A stretch of 64,000 nt of DNA, from contig MU839190.1 of NCBI GenBank assembly GCA_030685235.1, positions 62,001-126,000 on the forward strand, read 5' to 3'. The number at the start of each line of letters is the position of its first letter. The first letter of the stretch is position 1. Below, one piece after another: positions 11,594-22,900 of this stretch. Made by a program: the position numbers and the translations under genes. The notes under the pieces were generated by a model. That model was not told where the DNA came from, did no database searches, and saw only the letters and a list, made by a program, of their open reading frames with translations. The DNA comes from Copromyces sp. CBS 386.78 (taxonomy: Eukaryota > Ascomycota > Sordariomycetes > Sordariales > Sordariaceae).

Positions 11594-14500
11594 TGTTGTT
11601 CCGGCGCACCGTGTGTGTTTTGTTTGCCCTGTTGGTATCCAAATAGGACGTAGAATCAAGAACAGGATTGGCCGGGTATCGCGGAAGAGAGGAGGCAAAA
11701 GAAAGGAAGCAAAAACAGAAGAGTCAGAGTTTTTGCGCCCCCCATGCGTGCCATCACATACGCCGTAAACAAGGGAACGGTGAACCGAACCGCGGTTCAC
11801 GCCTGGGCCTCAGCATAAGTCAGCATCGTCCAGGTCGGCGAATCCACTCTTCTTCAACGCCCCGACAGCCGTTCCTTTAGCCGCAGGGCAGCCCGGAAGG
11901 CGGAGCCCGTAAATCCCGCAACATGCCCGCACTTGGGAATTTTTCATGTCCCTGCCGACTCCTCCTCCGTCCCCGGAGCATGGGAGTGCTGTGGGGATCC
12001 CATCGGCTCTGCACCCGACTTTTTCGCAATATGACCTCATCGTGGACCAATGTGTTCTGGAATTTCATGATCTTGGTATCAGTCGTAAGGTAGTATAAAA
12101 TTTCTTGAGCAAAGTGATGAGCGTCGTCTGGGTGGTTTGGAATATATAATTCCGGCGATAGCGTTGGTGAAGAAGAAGAAAAGTTTGTGGTGTGGTTTTG
12201 AAGAAGAAGCAAACTGAATGCAAAAAGCTTTCATGGGCTTGGTGTCAGACGGGATCACAGGGCGCGGATGAGTTCCGGTCCCGCTGGTCTGGTTTTTCCC
12301 CCCGCGGCCACTGCTCACTTGGTAGCAAATAAAGCAAGAAAAGAAAAGCAAGAAATCAAGACAAACCGTAACACAAAGTGCAGTGAGTGCTTCGTTTGGG
12401 GCTTTCAGTTCTGTTGTTGGTTTTGCTGACATTTTCTCGTTGGCGAACTGAAGAGGAAAAAAAACGACAGCTCATTAGTTCCATCTCCGTAATTTCCCTT
12501 CTCACAAGGCACCTCACCGTGACAGGCAGAGCCTTCCGGTTGTTCGGGTATCCAGCAACGGCGACCGGCATACAACAAGTAAAGACAACGGAAGGCAATG
12601 GCAATGCGGCCGCCCGGCGACCGGCGGGGTGTGGACCTTTTCGCACGTGGGAGACCCGGGCGGGCTTTCTTGGTTAACAGTGGGTCAGCAGTGGCAAGTT
12701 GTGGGGCTCTCGCTTTTGCGCATTGATGCCATTTCAGCCAATCTCCGCTTCTCCTCAATTCGGCTCCGTTCGCCCAACTTTTTGTCCAATTCTGACATGT
12801 GACTTGTCTTTTTAAGGTGAAGGCAATCCCATTACCATTTTAGTTTGCTCTGCAGTGCGGCTAGTAGAGGCTAGAGAAGACGTTTGTTGTTTTATATGAA
12901 CCATGGACACGGTGCCGGTCATCTGAATTGGGTTTTTTTGGGGTTTTTTTTTGATTTTTTTTGATTTTTTTTGACGTGACAGCTGAAGCTTCCCCATTCA
13001 GGCCAGCTGCAGGGCCGGCTCCTGGGAGGGCACCTGGGTACCTATGTACCCGCCTGCTGCATGCAATCGCTGTGCGCCATTCTGTCATAGTTGCCCTGCC
13101 GGAAGCGCAGCCGGTTGAGCGGTCCCGTCGTGCATTTGGGGACGGTCCCGTTGCTACAGTTAATTGCCCCTGCTCGTGCATATACCTGAAAGTGCATAAA
13201 GCCCTCTAAATGCTTAAGATTTGGCGGCCGCAAATATTTAGTATTGGGAAGTGCATAAATGCATTGGTGTAATATGCACTTCCTAGCACATTTTTCCAGG
13301 CTCCTTTCAGCGCTCAACTCTATAGCGACCCACTAAAACCCCCCAAAATTTCCAAGTCAGTGCGGCCTGGAGGTTTTGGCAAGTGCCTGCTCGTGCATAT
13401 GTGCCTCTAAATGCATACGCACCTCTGGTCAGGACTACATGCATTATCAGGGGTAATTACTGTAACAAACTGCGGCTAGCGGGGAAAATAGTCTGCACAA
13501 AAAAGAGTTTTCCATCACGGCCAATCCTATTATGTGCTGATCATTTCTGGAAAAGCAAAAAGGGGCATTTTGCACCCCTGCTGTCCATCTGAGCAGAACA
13601 AGACTCATTGTCTTTTTGTTCCAAGCAGCAACAGAAAGGAACCGGGCGGTTGCACTTGCTATAGACACACAGCTTTGTTGTTTATACTTCCCGTCTTCTT
13701 AACGGGCGGTTATCGATGATCGTATCCATGGCGAAATGTCATCCCTCTCCCTTGTTCACGGCGGCAAGCCCCAGATCCGGTGACGAGAGACAAGATCGTG
13801 CCGAAGGAAGGGAAAGGGAGATTACATCCATGCCCTTGTTGCTACCTTATGCTTCTTCTGTTTCCAACCTGCCGGGTATTACAGCGTAGGTAGCAGTGTG
13901 CATCATAGATAGCATCATAAACAGTTCTTTCTGGAGAACGCAACAAGGTCCCAAAAGGTTGCACCTTTCCCCTGATGACCGTCGCATTCAACGCACGCGG
14001 GCTCTTCCCCGGCAGGGCCCTGCCCATGCACGTCACCCCCTGTGAAGAGACCGGGCCAGGGCAGTGCGCATCCAATTGCGGGCAAGATGAAAGGTGGGTA
14101 CTTACGTATCGGTCCAAATCAAATTCAATGAATCCCGGAAGGAACATACGGCCCATCTGGACTCTTGCTCTACGAGTCCATTCATCATCTCCCGTCCTCT
14201 TTTTTACATCTTGAAAGCTGAACCGGTTTTCTTCCCTTGGCCCTCGTTGTTCCTCATCACTCACTCGTTTTTTTTTGGACGTTTGCCTACCAATACAGTA
14301 ACTATTTTCAACGCCCCCCATTTTTGGTGTTCTTTTGGGAAGGAAAAAAAAAACCAAAAAAAATCATCACAAGACATCTTGGCAACCACGCCACTTCTCC
14401 CTTGCGAGCCAACGCATCGACTCGACCAGAAACACTGGACTAAAACACACGCACGCTTGCTCGTTCATCCGTTCGTTCGTTCGCTCGCTGTTTGCTTCTA

Positions 14501-15177
14501 CGGCACCGCACTGCAGTTGCTACGACCAGCATATCGAACTAAAAAAAAAAAAAAAAAAGAACCTTCTTTTTTTTTCAGTCCCTTTTGCAGTCTGCTTCTC
14601 GGCCTGACTCCGCCCCACACTCCCTCGCTTCTTCCTGGTTTTCCGTCCAACGTGACGTTGAACCAAACTTTCTTGCGACGACACGCTCGCGCCTAGGGGT
14701 AGAAAACATAAGGAGAAAAAGGATAATCCCACCTTGTCATCACATCGCCATCATCAGGAACAAGGCCGGATCATCGCCCTGCCTGTGCGCCCACCCCTCC
14801 TTTTTAGGCTCGACCCAAACTTTATTTTATCTTGCGGCAACCCACCTCGGCCCAACCGACCGGCGACCCCTCTCGTACGGAGCTGTCCTCGTCTGCCATC
14901 AAATATCTTTCAGATTCCTCCCACCCAAATCTTTCTATTTCCCGACCCTCCTTTCGAAATCTTACCTCAGGATAAGCCAGCTTCGCAACTTCTTATTCAA
15001 TTGCAATATCAAAACGGGCACAGCACCCCCTTTTTTTCCCAATCCCATTCCTGGAATATCACCTACAGAACTAAGTCTAGAAAGGCTTTTCCCCAGCTTG
15101 TTACATCAACCAACTATCGCCAAACAAGGGCAAGTACGTTCCCAACCGAAAACCAAACCAACCCGAAATCCAAGAAC
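11594..15177. other. Long intergenic region with the GTPase 5' leader
   Basis: About 3.6 kb with no convincing gene. It contains T- and A-homopolymer runs (near 12931-12973, and an 18-A run near 14541), a short region of repeated TGCTCGTGCATA and CTCTAAATGCAT motifs (13170-13420), and a perfect inverted repeat (13247-13283). From about 14220 it is a pyrimidine-rich, multi-homopolymer stretch that is probably the leader of the GTPase gene. Long open frames here have low-complexity composition. Confidence 0.45.
13247..13283. repeat. Perfect 11-bp inverted repeat (stem-loop)
   Basis: GGAAGTGCATA at 13247-13257 is exactly complementary to TATGCACTTCC at 13273-13283, with a 15-base loop. Related GTGCATA and AAATGCAT words recur at 13170-13215 and 13390-13420, so it may be part of a small decayed repeat element. 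No coding context. Confidence 0.6.
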
Positions 15178-16119
15178 ATGCCATCCAAAAACCCCCGTAG
15201 TCACGGGCACTCAGCCTCAACCGGCTCTGCCAAAACCGCCGGCACCGTCTCTTCTCCCACCAAAGGCACGCGGCAATCCCAACAACCACCCGTCCCCATC
15301 TCCATCACCATCTGCGGCGACGGCGGCTGCGGTAAATCCTCCATCACCTTACGCCTCGTCCGATCGCAATGGACAGAAGACTACGATCCAACAATCGAGG
15401 ACAGCTACAGCATCACGCGGCGCATCGACGGCGTCACCTACCACTTGAGCTTGACCGACACAGCGGGCCAGGAAGAGTACCGCGGCATGTGGGCCTCGTC
15501 CAACTTGGGCGCAGACGCCTTTTTGATGGTCTACGACATCACCTCGCGCGACAGCCTCGACGCGCTGCAGTATTTCAACGACCTGATCGACATGGAGGCC
15601 GAGACGAGGGCCGATAACGCGGCGCGCGCAAAGCGAGCGGGGTTATCGCCGGCGCAGATTTCGGGTAGCATGTCTAACCGCTACGCGACGGGATCGAACA
15701 TGGGCGGGGGAGCAGGGTCGGGCGCCAAGGCGATCCCGCCGGTGAAGATTGTGGCGGGAAACAAGTGCGATTTGTCGGAGAACCGCGTGGTACCAGCTGC
15801 TACGGGCTTGGAGTGGGCGAGAGCTAGGGGGTGCGGGTTCATGGAGACGAGTGCGCGCCTGGAAGTGAATATCGAGGAGACGTTTGCGCTGATTGTGAGG
15901 AGGGTGGTGGAGCAGAGACGGTTGGCCGAGTTGGGGATCACGGGCGTCGATCAGGAGGCTGCGGATGAGTTGCTGGGGAGTAGTAGGGGGCGGACGAAGC
16001 CGTTGAGTCCGTTGCCTACCAAGGATGGGAAGGACGGGGGGTTGGATGAGAAGGGTGGGAGTAAAAGGAAGAAGGGAGGGGCGGCAGGCAGGTTTTTGAA
16101 GAGTCTAAAGTGCTGGTAG
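15178..16119 (+). CDS. Ras-superfamily small GTPase with internal insert and no CAAX box
   Basis: Single exon, 313 residues. All G motifs are present: G1 GDGGCGKS (47-54), the effector segment YDPTIEDSY with the G2 threonine at 72, G3 DTAGQEEY (94-101), G4 NKCD (195-198) and G5 ETSA (223-226). Gln98 of G3 is retained, so intrinsic GTPase activity is plausible. Ras and Rap proteins are nearest in the effector region. A Gly/Ser/Ala-rich insert of about 45 residues (143-187) precedes the G4 strand. The C-terminus has a basic KRKKGG patch but ends in KSLKCW, not in a CAAX prenylation motif. The start was chosen at ATG 15178; the same frame is open back to 14734 but reads as low-complexity Pro-rich sequence. 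N-terminal residues 1-39 are a Ser/Thr/Pro-rich extension. Confidence 0.9.
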   Translation: MPSKNPRSHGHSASTGSAKTAGTVSSPTKGTRQSQQPPVPISITICGDGGCGKSSITLRLVRSQWTEDYDPTIEDSYSITRRIDGVTYHLSLTDTAGQEEYRGMWASSNLGADAFLMVYDITSRDSLDALQYFNDLIDMEAETRADNAARAKRAGLSPAQISGSMSNRYATGSNMGGGAGSGAKAIPPVKIVAGNKCDLSENRVVPAATGLEWARARGCGFMETSARLEVNIEETFALIVRRVVEQRRLAELGITGVDQEAADELLGSSRGRTKPLSPLPTKDGKDGGLDEKGGSKRKKGGAAGRFLKSLKCW

Positions 16120-17266
16120 GACCACAAGGCGGGGAGTCATTAGCACCAGGATCACTGATTTCTCGTTGTTGCGGGTTGGCTACTCGGACTTGGCTTAGTT
16201 CACGGCTTTAGATGCTTCTCTTTTTGTTCATTGCTGCTACGCTGCTAGGCAAAACTTGATGATATGGGGTCGAATTGGGCTGGACCTGGATCACCCTTTA
16301 TTCATCAACTGGGAGGGCTGGCTCGGAGTCGTTGGGTAGGAGTTTATCGGTCGGTCGGCAGGCATGTATTCTTTCTATCTTGTTTATTGTTGCATGCAAG
16401 ACGATTCGAAAAAGGGAAAGATACCACACGAGGAGGTTATTTGCCAGTTTTTTCAATTGTGTTTTCTAGTTACGTCTTCGCCTCCCCACATTTTCTTTTT
16501 CTGTGTCTTGCTTAGCCTGTCTTGTCGTGGATTGCTGAAGCTCTATTACAAGTAGCTCGTCATCAAGACTGTTGTACTGAAGAAGGGCCGTTGATGACTG
16601 TGGTTGGATTGCGTAGTAGAGGTGCAGCGATTAGATAGAAAGCGAGAGAGTGTCTATACTATATGAAGTAACGGGGGTGGTTAGTACTAGATACTGGGCC
16701 ATGAAATGCACCTGATATCTTTTAACAGTTTAAAGAACTGACTCTACCTCTGAGAAGTGTGAACGATGAAGCGATAAATGCAATTTCTCGACCCTAACCC
16801 TCTTTTGACTTCCAAGTTGGGACAGGTGGTGATGCTTCTTGCCTCCGTGGGTCCACTTTCTTTGAGCTAGTTGCTTTTCAGGGAGTCTTGTTGTCTGTTT
16901 CAACCTCTATTGTTGCTATATCTGTCTATCTTAACTCCATGTGGTGTCTCACCCGGCTTCAACATCTTGCGTTTGTTTGCATGGGCCCGAAATCTCTCTC
17001 TAGGTGTATGAACCTCTCCCAATATGCCCTAGACTCCTGACGCGCCGCTCGTGATTTCCCTTGGTCTTCTGTGCTGTGTTCCTACTTGGGTTATTCCTTG
17101 AAAAAATCTCACGCGCGTACTTCCTTCCCTTCACCATATCCGTTTATGCCTCTTACGCCAAACCTGACCTCGGCTCACCAATACTCCGTATCCGCCCCGT
17201 AACTCCAGTCCTCGACCAAACCAGTTCTTCCATCCATGTAACCCAACGATTCCATGAACCTGCTCC
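16120..17266. other. Intergenic region between convergent genes
   Basis: Just over 1.1 kb holding the 3' UTR of the GTPase and the 3' UTR of the AMMECR1 gene. It is T-rich in places. A telomere-like CCCTAACCC motif is at 16792-16800. No gene was seen. Confidence 0.5.
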
Positions 17267-18142
17267 TTACGTGCACTCCCCCCTCTTCTCATCCACCCAA
17301 TCCCTCCAAGCCTTATACTCCTCATACCCCAACTTCTCCTTCTTCCCCTGATACCTAACCACCCTCAACTCCACTTCCCTCCACCTCGACTTATTCCCTT
17401 CCCACCCAGCCTTGCGCATCAAGCTCACCACCGTCTCCTCCTTCGTCCACCCTTGCTCCGGCGCCACATCCGGCAGGTAGGTCGCACCGTACCTGCGTCC
17501 GCGGTACACAAAGCTGATGCGCAACCCGTGCTTGCCCAGCTCCCAGTCCATGGCGTCGACCGCGGGCTCAAAGTCGGTCAAAAGCGTTACGGCTACTTGC
17601 AAAGAAGGAAGGTCGGCCCAACTGATGGGGTGGAAGCGCGTGTCCTGCAGGGCAGAAGTTAGGGCGTAGGAGGGCAGGCCGGAGGATAATGGCTGCGATT
17701 CAAAGGTGCCGATGCAGCCGCGGAGGGAGACATCGTCATCCGAGTCATGGACCACGTTCCAGGTTACGAACAGGGGGGATTGTGTAGGCGGTGCGGGAGA
17801 GTCGGAGGCAGCGATGGATGTGGCGGGCGTGGAGATGCCGGATTGGAGGGTCGTGTTGCTGCTGCTTGTGCTGGTGCTGCTGCTTGTGGCAAGGGAGGTT
17901 GAGGATGATGAGGTCGACGACGACGGTAAGGTTGCCGCGGCTAGTCTACGGAGCGCGGGGATCTGGGGGGCTTTGCTACTGGAGACAGTAGTAGCCTCTT
18001 TGTTGTCGGGATCTTGGTCGTCAATGGTGTTGATGTACTCGGCCCATGACTTTTCGATTTCGGACAGGCTCATGGGCTTGCGACGCTCATGGTAGGCGGC
18101 GAGTGCTTCGAAGCAGCAAAGACAGTGCTCGACGGTGGCCAT
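17267..18142 (-). CDS. AMMECR1-domain protein
   Basis: Single-exon frame of 291 residues starting ATGGCCACC at 18142. The family signature LRGCIGT is at residues 140-146. It is followed by the conserved DTRFHPISWADLPSLQV region and a GLRISFVYRGRRYGATYLPDV core, ending near residue 285. A Ser/Thr-rich low-complexity insert (about 72-122) separates a short N-terminal segment (MATVEHCLCCFEALAAYH) from the rest, as in other fungal members. The family is conserved from archaea to humans, and its biochemical function is still unsettled. The start is supported by the conserved N-terminal CxxC segment. Confidence 0.93.
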   Translation of the reverse strand: MATVEHCLCCFEALAAYHERRKPMSLSEIEKSWAEYINTIDDQDPDNKEATTVSSSKAPQIPALRRLAAATLPSSSTSSSSTSLATSSSTSTSSSNTTLQSGISTPATSIAASDSPAPPTQSPLFVTWNVVHDSDDDVSLRGCIGTFESQPLSSGLPSYALTSALQDTRFHPISWADLPSLQVAVTLLTDFEPAVDAMDWELGKHGLRISFVYRGRRYGATYLPDVAPEQGWTKEETVVSLMRKAGWEGNKSRWREVELRVVRYQGKKEKLGYEEYKAWRDWVDEKRGECT

Positions 18143-18562
18143 GGTTGGAGATGAGAGAGGGGTGCGTTTCTTGGTGAGAAGGTGGCTGTATAACGTCTTG
18201 ACGGCGTCGGAGAAGCTGTGATAGTGGTAGGAAGGTTGACGACGGTAGAGCAGGCAGCGGCTGCTTATTAGTTGTACGTTCCTGGTTCTGAATACTGAAG
18301 ATAGTCACATTTAAAAGGAGGACCACACGCTTCGAAAGGAATGCGACAAGAGAAAAAGAAAAGAGGCCTGGTTACGGCGTGCGGGGGGGTGGGGACGATA
18401 GGAACGTCAAGCTGGCTGTAAGTGGAATGAATCCAGTGCAGGTGGCTGCAGTGTGCTTCCGTCCACGGCGAGTCGTCAGCCATCATCAGCACGAGCGGCA
18501 GTCAGGCGGATGGAGCCGCGGCTGAATCATCCATCCTGTTTCCAGGCCAGCGATGACCGCCA
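18143..18562. other. Upstream region of the AMMECR1 gene
   Basis: About 420 bases of normal composition between the AMMECR1 start and the left inverted repeat of the AT-rich block. It should contain that gene's promoter. Nothing else was seen. Confidence 0.45.
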
Positions 18563-18590
18563 CCCTGCAGGGGGAAGGGGGTCGCTGGAC
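18563..18590 (+). repeat. Left 28-bp inverted repeat of the AT-rich block
   Basis: Starts CCCTGCAGG and ends GTCGCTGGAC. It is complementary to 34061-34088 at 26 of 28 positions, the differences being only in the lengths of two G runs. It is not RIP-mutated, as expected for so short a repeat. Confidence 0.75.
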
Positions 18591-19999
18591 GTTGTGTTGC
18601 AATGGGGTTTTTGGTAGGACTTGGTGGTGTAATGGGGTTTTTGCATCAACCTGGCGTTGCAAGTTCGAAAACGGGGTTTTGTAATGAGTTGAGGTCTTGG
18701 CTAAATTTAGCGTCTCGCGTAAATGTATATTGCCGGAAAACCTGGAATCCTGGGCGCCAATCTGAGTTTCTCCGTAATTTAGCATTATATACCGACTATA
18801 TTTCGTTAACGACCTAGCTTTTACAATTGGACCCGGAGATGCGCTTAACCTTCAATTAGCTAAAAACTTATTGTCAATACTAAACCCCGTATTAATAATA
18901 CTAATATTATATTGTATTATTAACTACTAATCCTATTTCTTAATATTAAATCTTTATTAACCTATTATTAAGTATAACTTTATTTCTAGTTTCTGATTCC
19001 GTATTTTATAGTAAATATTAGTACGATATAGAATTTATTTAAAGAATGAATATTAATATAAATTTTATATTATATATAAAATGTAATTTACGTGTAAAAT
19101 GTAATTTATATTGTAATATATTATTTAAAGTACTTATAGTATATTAAAGGATTATAAGTATAAGGAGGGAGAAAGCGTTATATTAAATTACCTAATCTAT
19201 ATACAATATCTACCTATAAATTATTTAATGCTTTGTGAAATAAAAGGTAAAGATAATATCTATAGGCATAGTATAGAGACTTCTAACTGGATCCTACTTT
19301 ATTGCTATATATTTATTATAGTTATAGGCTAAAATTCTATTCCTTGCACTTTTATAAACGGGATACCCGGACTCGTCCTTTATATTATAAAACTGTTACC
19401 AATTTCCATTTGAGATTTATTAACTTTTATATATAAACCTATTGCTAGTTAAAATTCTATTAGATATAGAAATTCAAAAATAATAAAAATAAAATATAGG
19501 AAAGGAAAGAAAATAATACGTAATAATAATAGTATATTATAAAAAAAATAATATAGAATTTAATATACTTAGCCTGTCCCGCCGGGTATTTATTTATACC
19601 CTTATTACCCTCTACCCTAATTAATTTATAAGGGAAGCTATTAGAATTACGTATATAGTTGGAAGAGTTAAAGTTATATCTATTGTTTGTAAATAGTCCT
19701 TAACCTTAAGGTTTAATAGTTTAAATTATTTATATTTAATTAAAGTAATAAATGAAATATAGGTTAGGGGTAGGGAAGGAATTGTAAAAAGAATATCCTT
19801 CTTTAGAATTATTAGGGCTTTTCCTATAAGAGTAATTACCCTCTTAGTAATTTCTTCAACCGCTTTCTTAGTAATTTATATTTCGTTAAACTTATTAATA
19901 AACTTATTAATAAATTGCCCCTACCACTATTTATACGCCGGTCTACTTAAATACCCTTATTTATAATAATTATTATTATAATCGTTATTTAGGAAATTC

Positions 20000-22900
20000 T
20001 CGTTAAGTAGAGTAATAGAAATATTAGGCAATATATTATTATACTCCCTATAGAATTTATCGGCCTCTTATTTGAATTTAGTAAATTCGTTGCAACGCTT
20101 CTACAATTCCTATGCTCGTTATTCTAATTACTAACCGGAAATAACGAATTCTAATAGTTTAGAAGGGTTTGGGAATTCGAATTCTTCGTAGATTTCGTCT
20201 TTATATTTTATTATATTCCTTTTTCCTACGAAATTAAAACTAGTTTTAATCGGGTCGATACCGTTAGGTAGGGGATAGTATTTGATGAAATCTATATTGT
20301 AAAAACTATTGAAATTTCTCTTCTTATTAGTTTTATCCCCATTTATTATAGTATAGAATTTTTCGGCTACTTCCGCCCTAATTGCAAGAGGAAGGAGAGC
20401 TTTAGACTCGCTTTTAATAATATTAAACTTCCTATTTTATAGGAATTTTAATATTTCTACTTCGTTAGGACGTATGTAAGAACCGGGGTCGGGGATCTTA
20501 ACGATATTGTCTTCGTCTTCGTTATTAGGAATAAAGGGAGCCTCTGCTTAATAATCATTAATAACGATAGGTTCGGTAGTTGTATTTTCAATGATATTAT
20601 AATATTCGGACTCTACTTAATAATTATTAATAATAATAGGTTCGGTAGTTATATCTTTAATAACATTATAATATTCGGACTCTATTTATTTAGGTTATTT
20701 AATTAGTACTAAAGCCGAAATTATAAAAGGAGTTCGAAATTTTTAAGCGGGAATTAAATACGTAATTATTAATTTCGAACATTTTAACGAATAATTTATC
20801 ATCTATAAAATAAATTATAATAGTTTACTTATAGGGAGGAAAAAATCTAGTTCGCTTTAATATTTTAGGCTTTTAAGCGCCTATATTATAGGTTAAGATT
20901 GGAATTTTACGCTTCATAGGTAGAAATATCGCTAATATATCCTCTATATCTTTATTGTCTTTTATAATTATTTCGGCTAAAAACTCCCGCTTATAGTAGT
21001 CCGATTCCTTAGTATCGATAGATATCTAGTTATTATTAATAAATATCTAGTTATTATTATTAATATCTTCGTCGTTATCGATAGACATCTAGTTATTATT
21101 ATTAATATCTTCGTCGTTATTGTCCTTTTCGCTTTCGGCCTCTTCTTCTTCGGGGTCCTCATCGGAATTCTTATTGTTATCTATAGTAGAGGTATACGAG
21201 GGTAAAGGAGAATTATTTATTTTACGCTATTTAATAGCCGTCCTCTTATTCTTCGTATTCTAAATACCTAATTGCTCAATAATTAAAGTATTATCGTTAT
21301 TCTTATTATCGTTATTACAGTCCTTAAAAATAACGGAATATTTAGCAAATTTACGCTCTACCTTTAGCTTCCTAATCGCTTTTAGCTTCGCTTCCAATTT
21401 AAATTCCTCGTTATACTTAGGGGTATCCGGTATAGGTTCTTCATTATATTTAAATTCTTTTACCAACTTCGATGCCTTTATCGCCTTTACCTCCTTATTT
21501 CTATCCAATACTTATTTAGAGGTAGAAACAAATTAGCCACTAAATAATAGGTTATATAAAAATTTATCTCCCTTAATAAATTTTATTCCGAAGGAAGCGC
21601 CGTTTTCCATAAAACGGACTTCTATTATAAAGCGATAAAATAAGAGCGTAATTTCTAAATATTTAATATAAAACTCCTCTTAGAAATCCTTTAACTTATA
21701 ACTAATTTTAAAATTATCTTTTAATTTATTAAATAAATATATAATAGCCCTAGCGAAGACCGCTACGGTAAATCCTTATTTAATATTTTATAAACTAGCC
21801 TTAATCGTAATTTCGAATTTACAATAGAACCTATCTACGTAGGTATTATACTACTTCTCTCCGGCTGTCGTAATTGTATTCTAAAGCTTTTTAGGCCTGC
21901 CCGAACCTTTCTTTTTAAACTAGGGCTATAAAATAGTTATAGCCGGTTAAACTTAGGTAATAGAGGTAGAAAGCGGGTTAGCTTCAATTTCAACGGTAGT
22001 AGTATTCTCCTTCTTAGGCCTACCTCTTTTCTTTAACTATAAAATAAGCGTAGCCGAAGGAAATTAATATTAAAAGGGTGGCGCCTCGGTTTTAATAGCA
22101 ATAATCGCTTTCTTAGGCCTGCCTCCTTTCTTAGGCTATAAAATAAACGTAATCGAAGGAAGTTAATATTAAGAGGGTAGCGCTTCGGTTTTGGCGGTAA
22201 TAATCGCTTTCTTAGGCTTGCCTCCTTTCTTAAACTGTGAAATAGGCGTAACCGAAGGAAGTTAATATTAAAAGGGTAGCGCCTCAGTTTCGGCGGTAAT
22301 AATCGCTTTCTTAGGCCTACCTCTTTTCTTTAGCTATAAAATAAGCGTAGCCGAGGGAGGTTAATATTAAGAGGGGGGTACTTCGGTTTCGGCGGTAATA
22401 ATTGCTTTCTTAGGCTTGCCTCCTTTCTTAGGCTATAAAATAAATATAGTCGAAGGAGTTTAAATAGAGGGTTAAATTTTTACTTCGCTAGTAGTAGTAA
22501 TAAATTACTTCCGAACTTAACTAGGAGGCCTTCTATATTTTTTAATCGGAGGCTATAAAATAATTAGAAGTATAATCGAAGGAGCTACCTTTAGGGGGGG
22601 AGGCGGGTCTATCGTATTAATAGGGGCACCGGCAATTAAACGTATAATAAGGAACCGCTATTAAAATTTAATTAATTTTAATATATTATAAACTATAAAA
22701 TATATTAAATTCTAGCGTAAATTTATTATAATTACGAATTAAAATATTTATATTTATTCTACAGCTACTTTAGAGGGTATACTACTATACTTAAGCTCTA
22801 AGCTATTCGGGTTACGACTAGGGCGCGTCGCGGCGCGTATATTATTAATAGTAGGGAATAAAAATAAAGTATTAACTAACGAGAAAATATTATCGAGGGA

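Noticed and set aside
13842..14357. 171-codon minus-strand frame
   Set aside because: It lies in the homopolymer-rich leader region of the GTPase gene and contains no recognisable feature.
14734..15177. N-terminal extension of the GTPase
   Set aside because: The in-frame sequence is Pro/His-rich low complexity without conservation cues, and the ATG at 15178 starts a typical Ser-rich N-terminus. The upstream part reads as leader.
22012..22506. The 99-bp repeats as a CRISPR array
   Set aside because: Units are contiguous with no spacers, the period is codon-sized, and the genome is eukaryotic.
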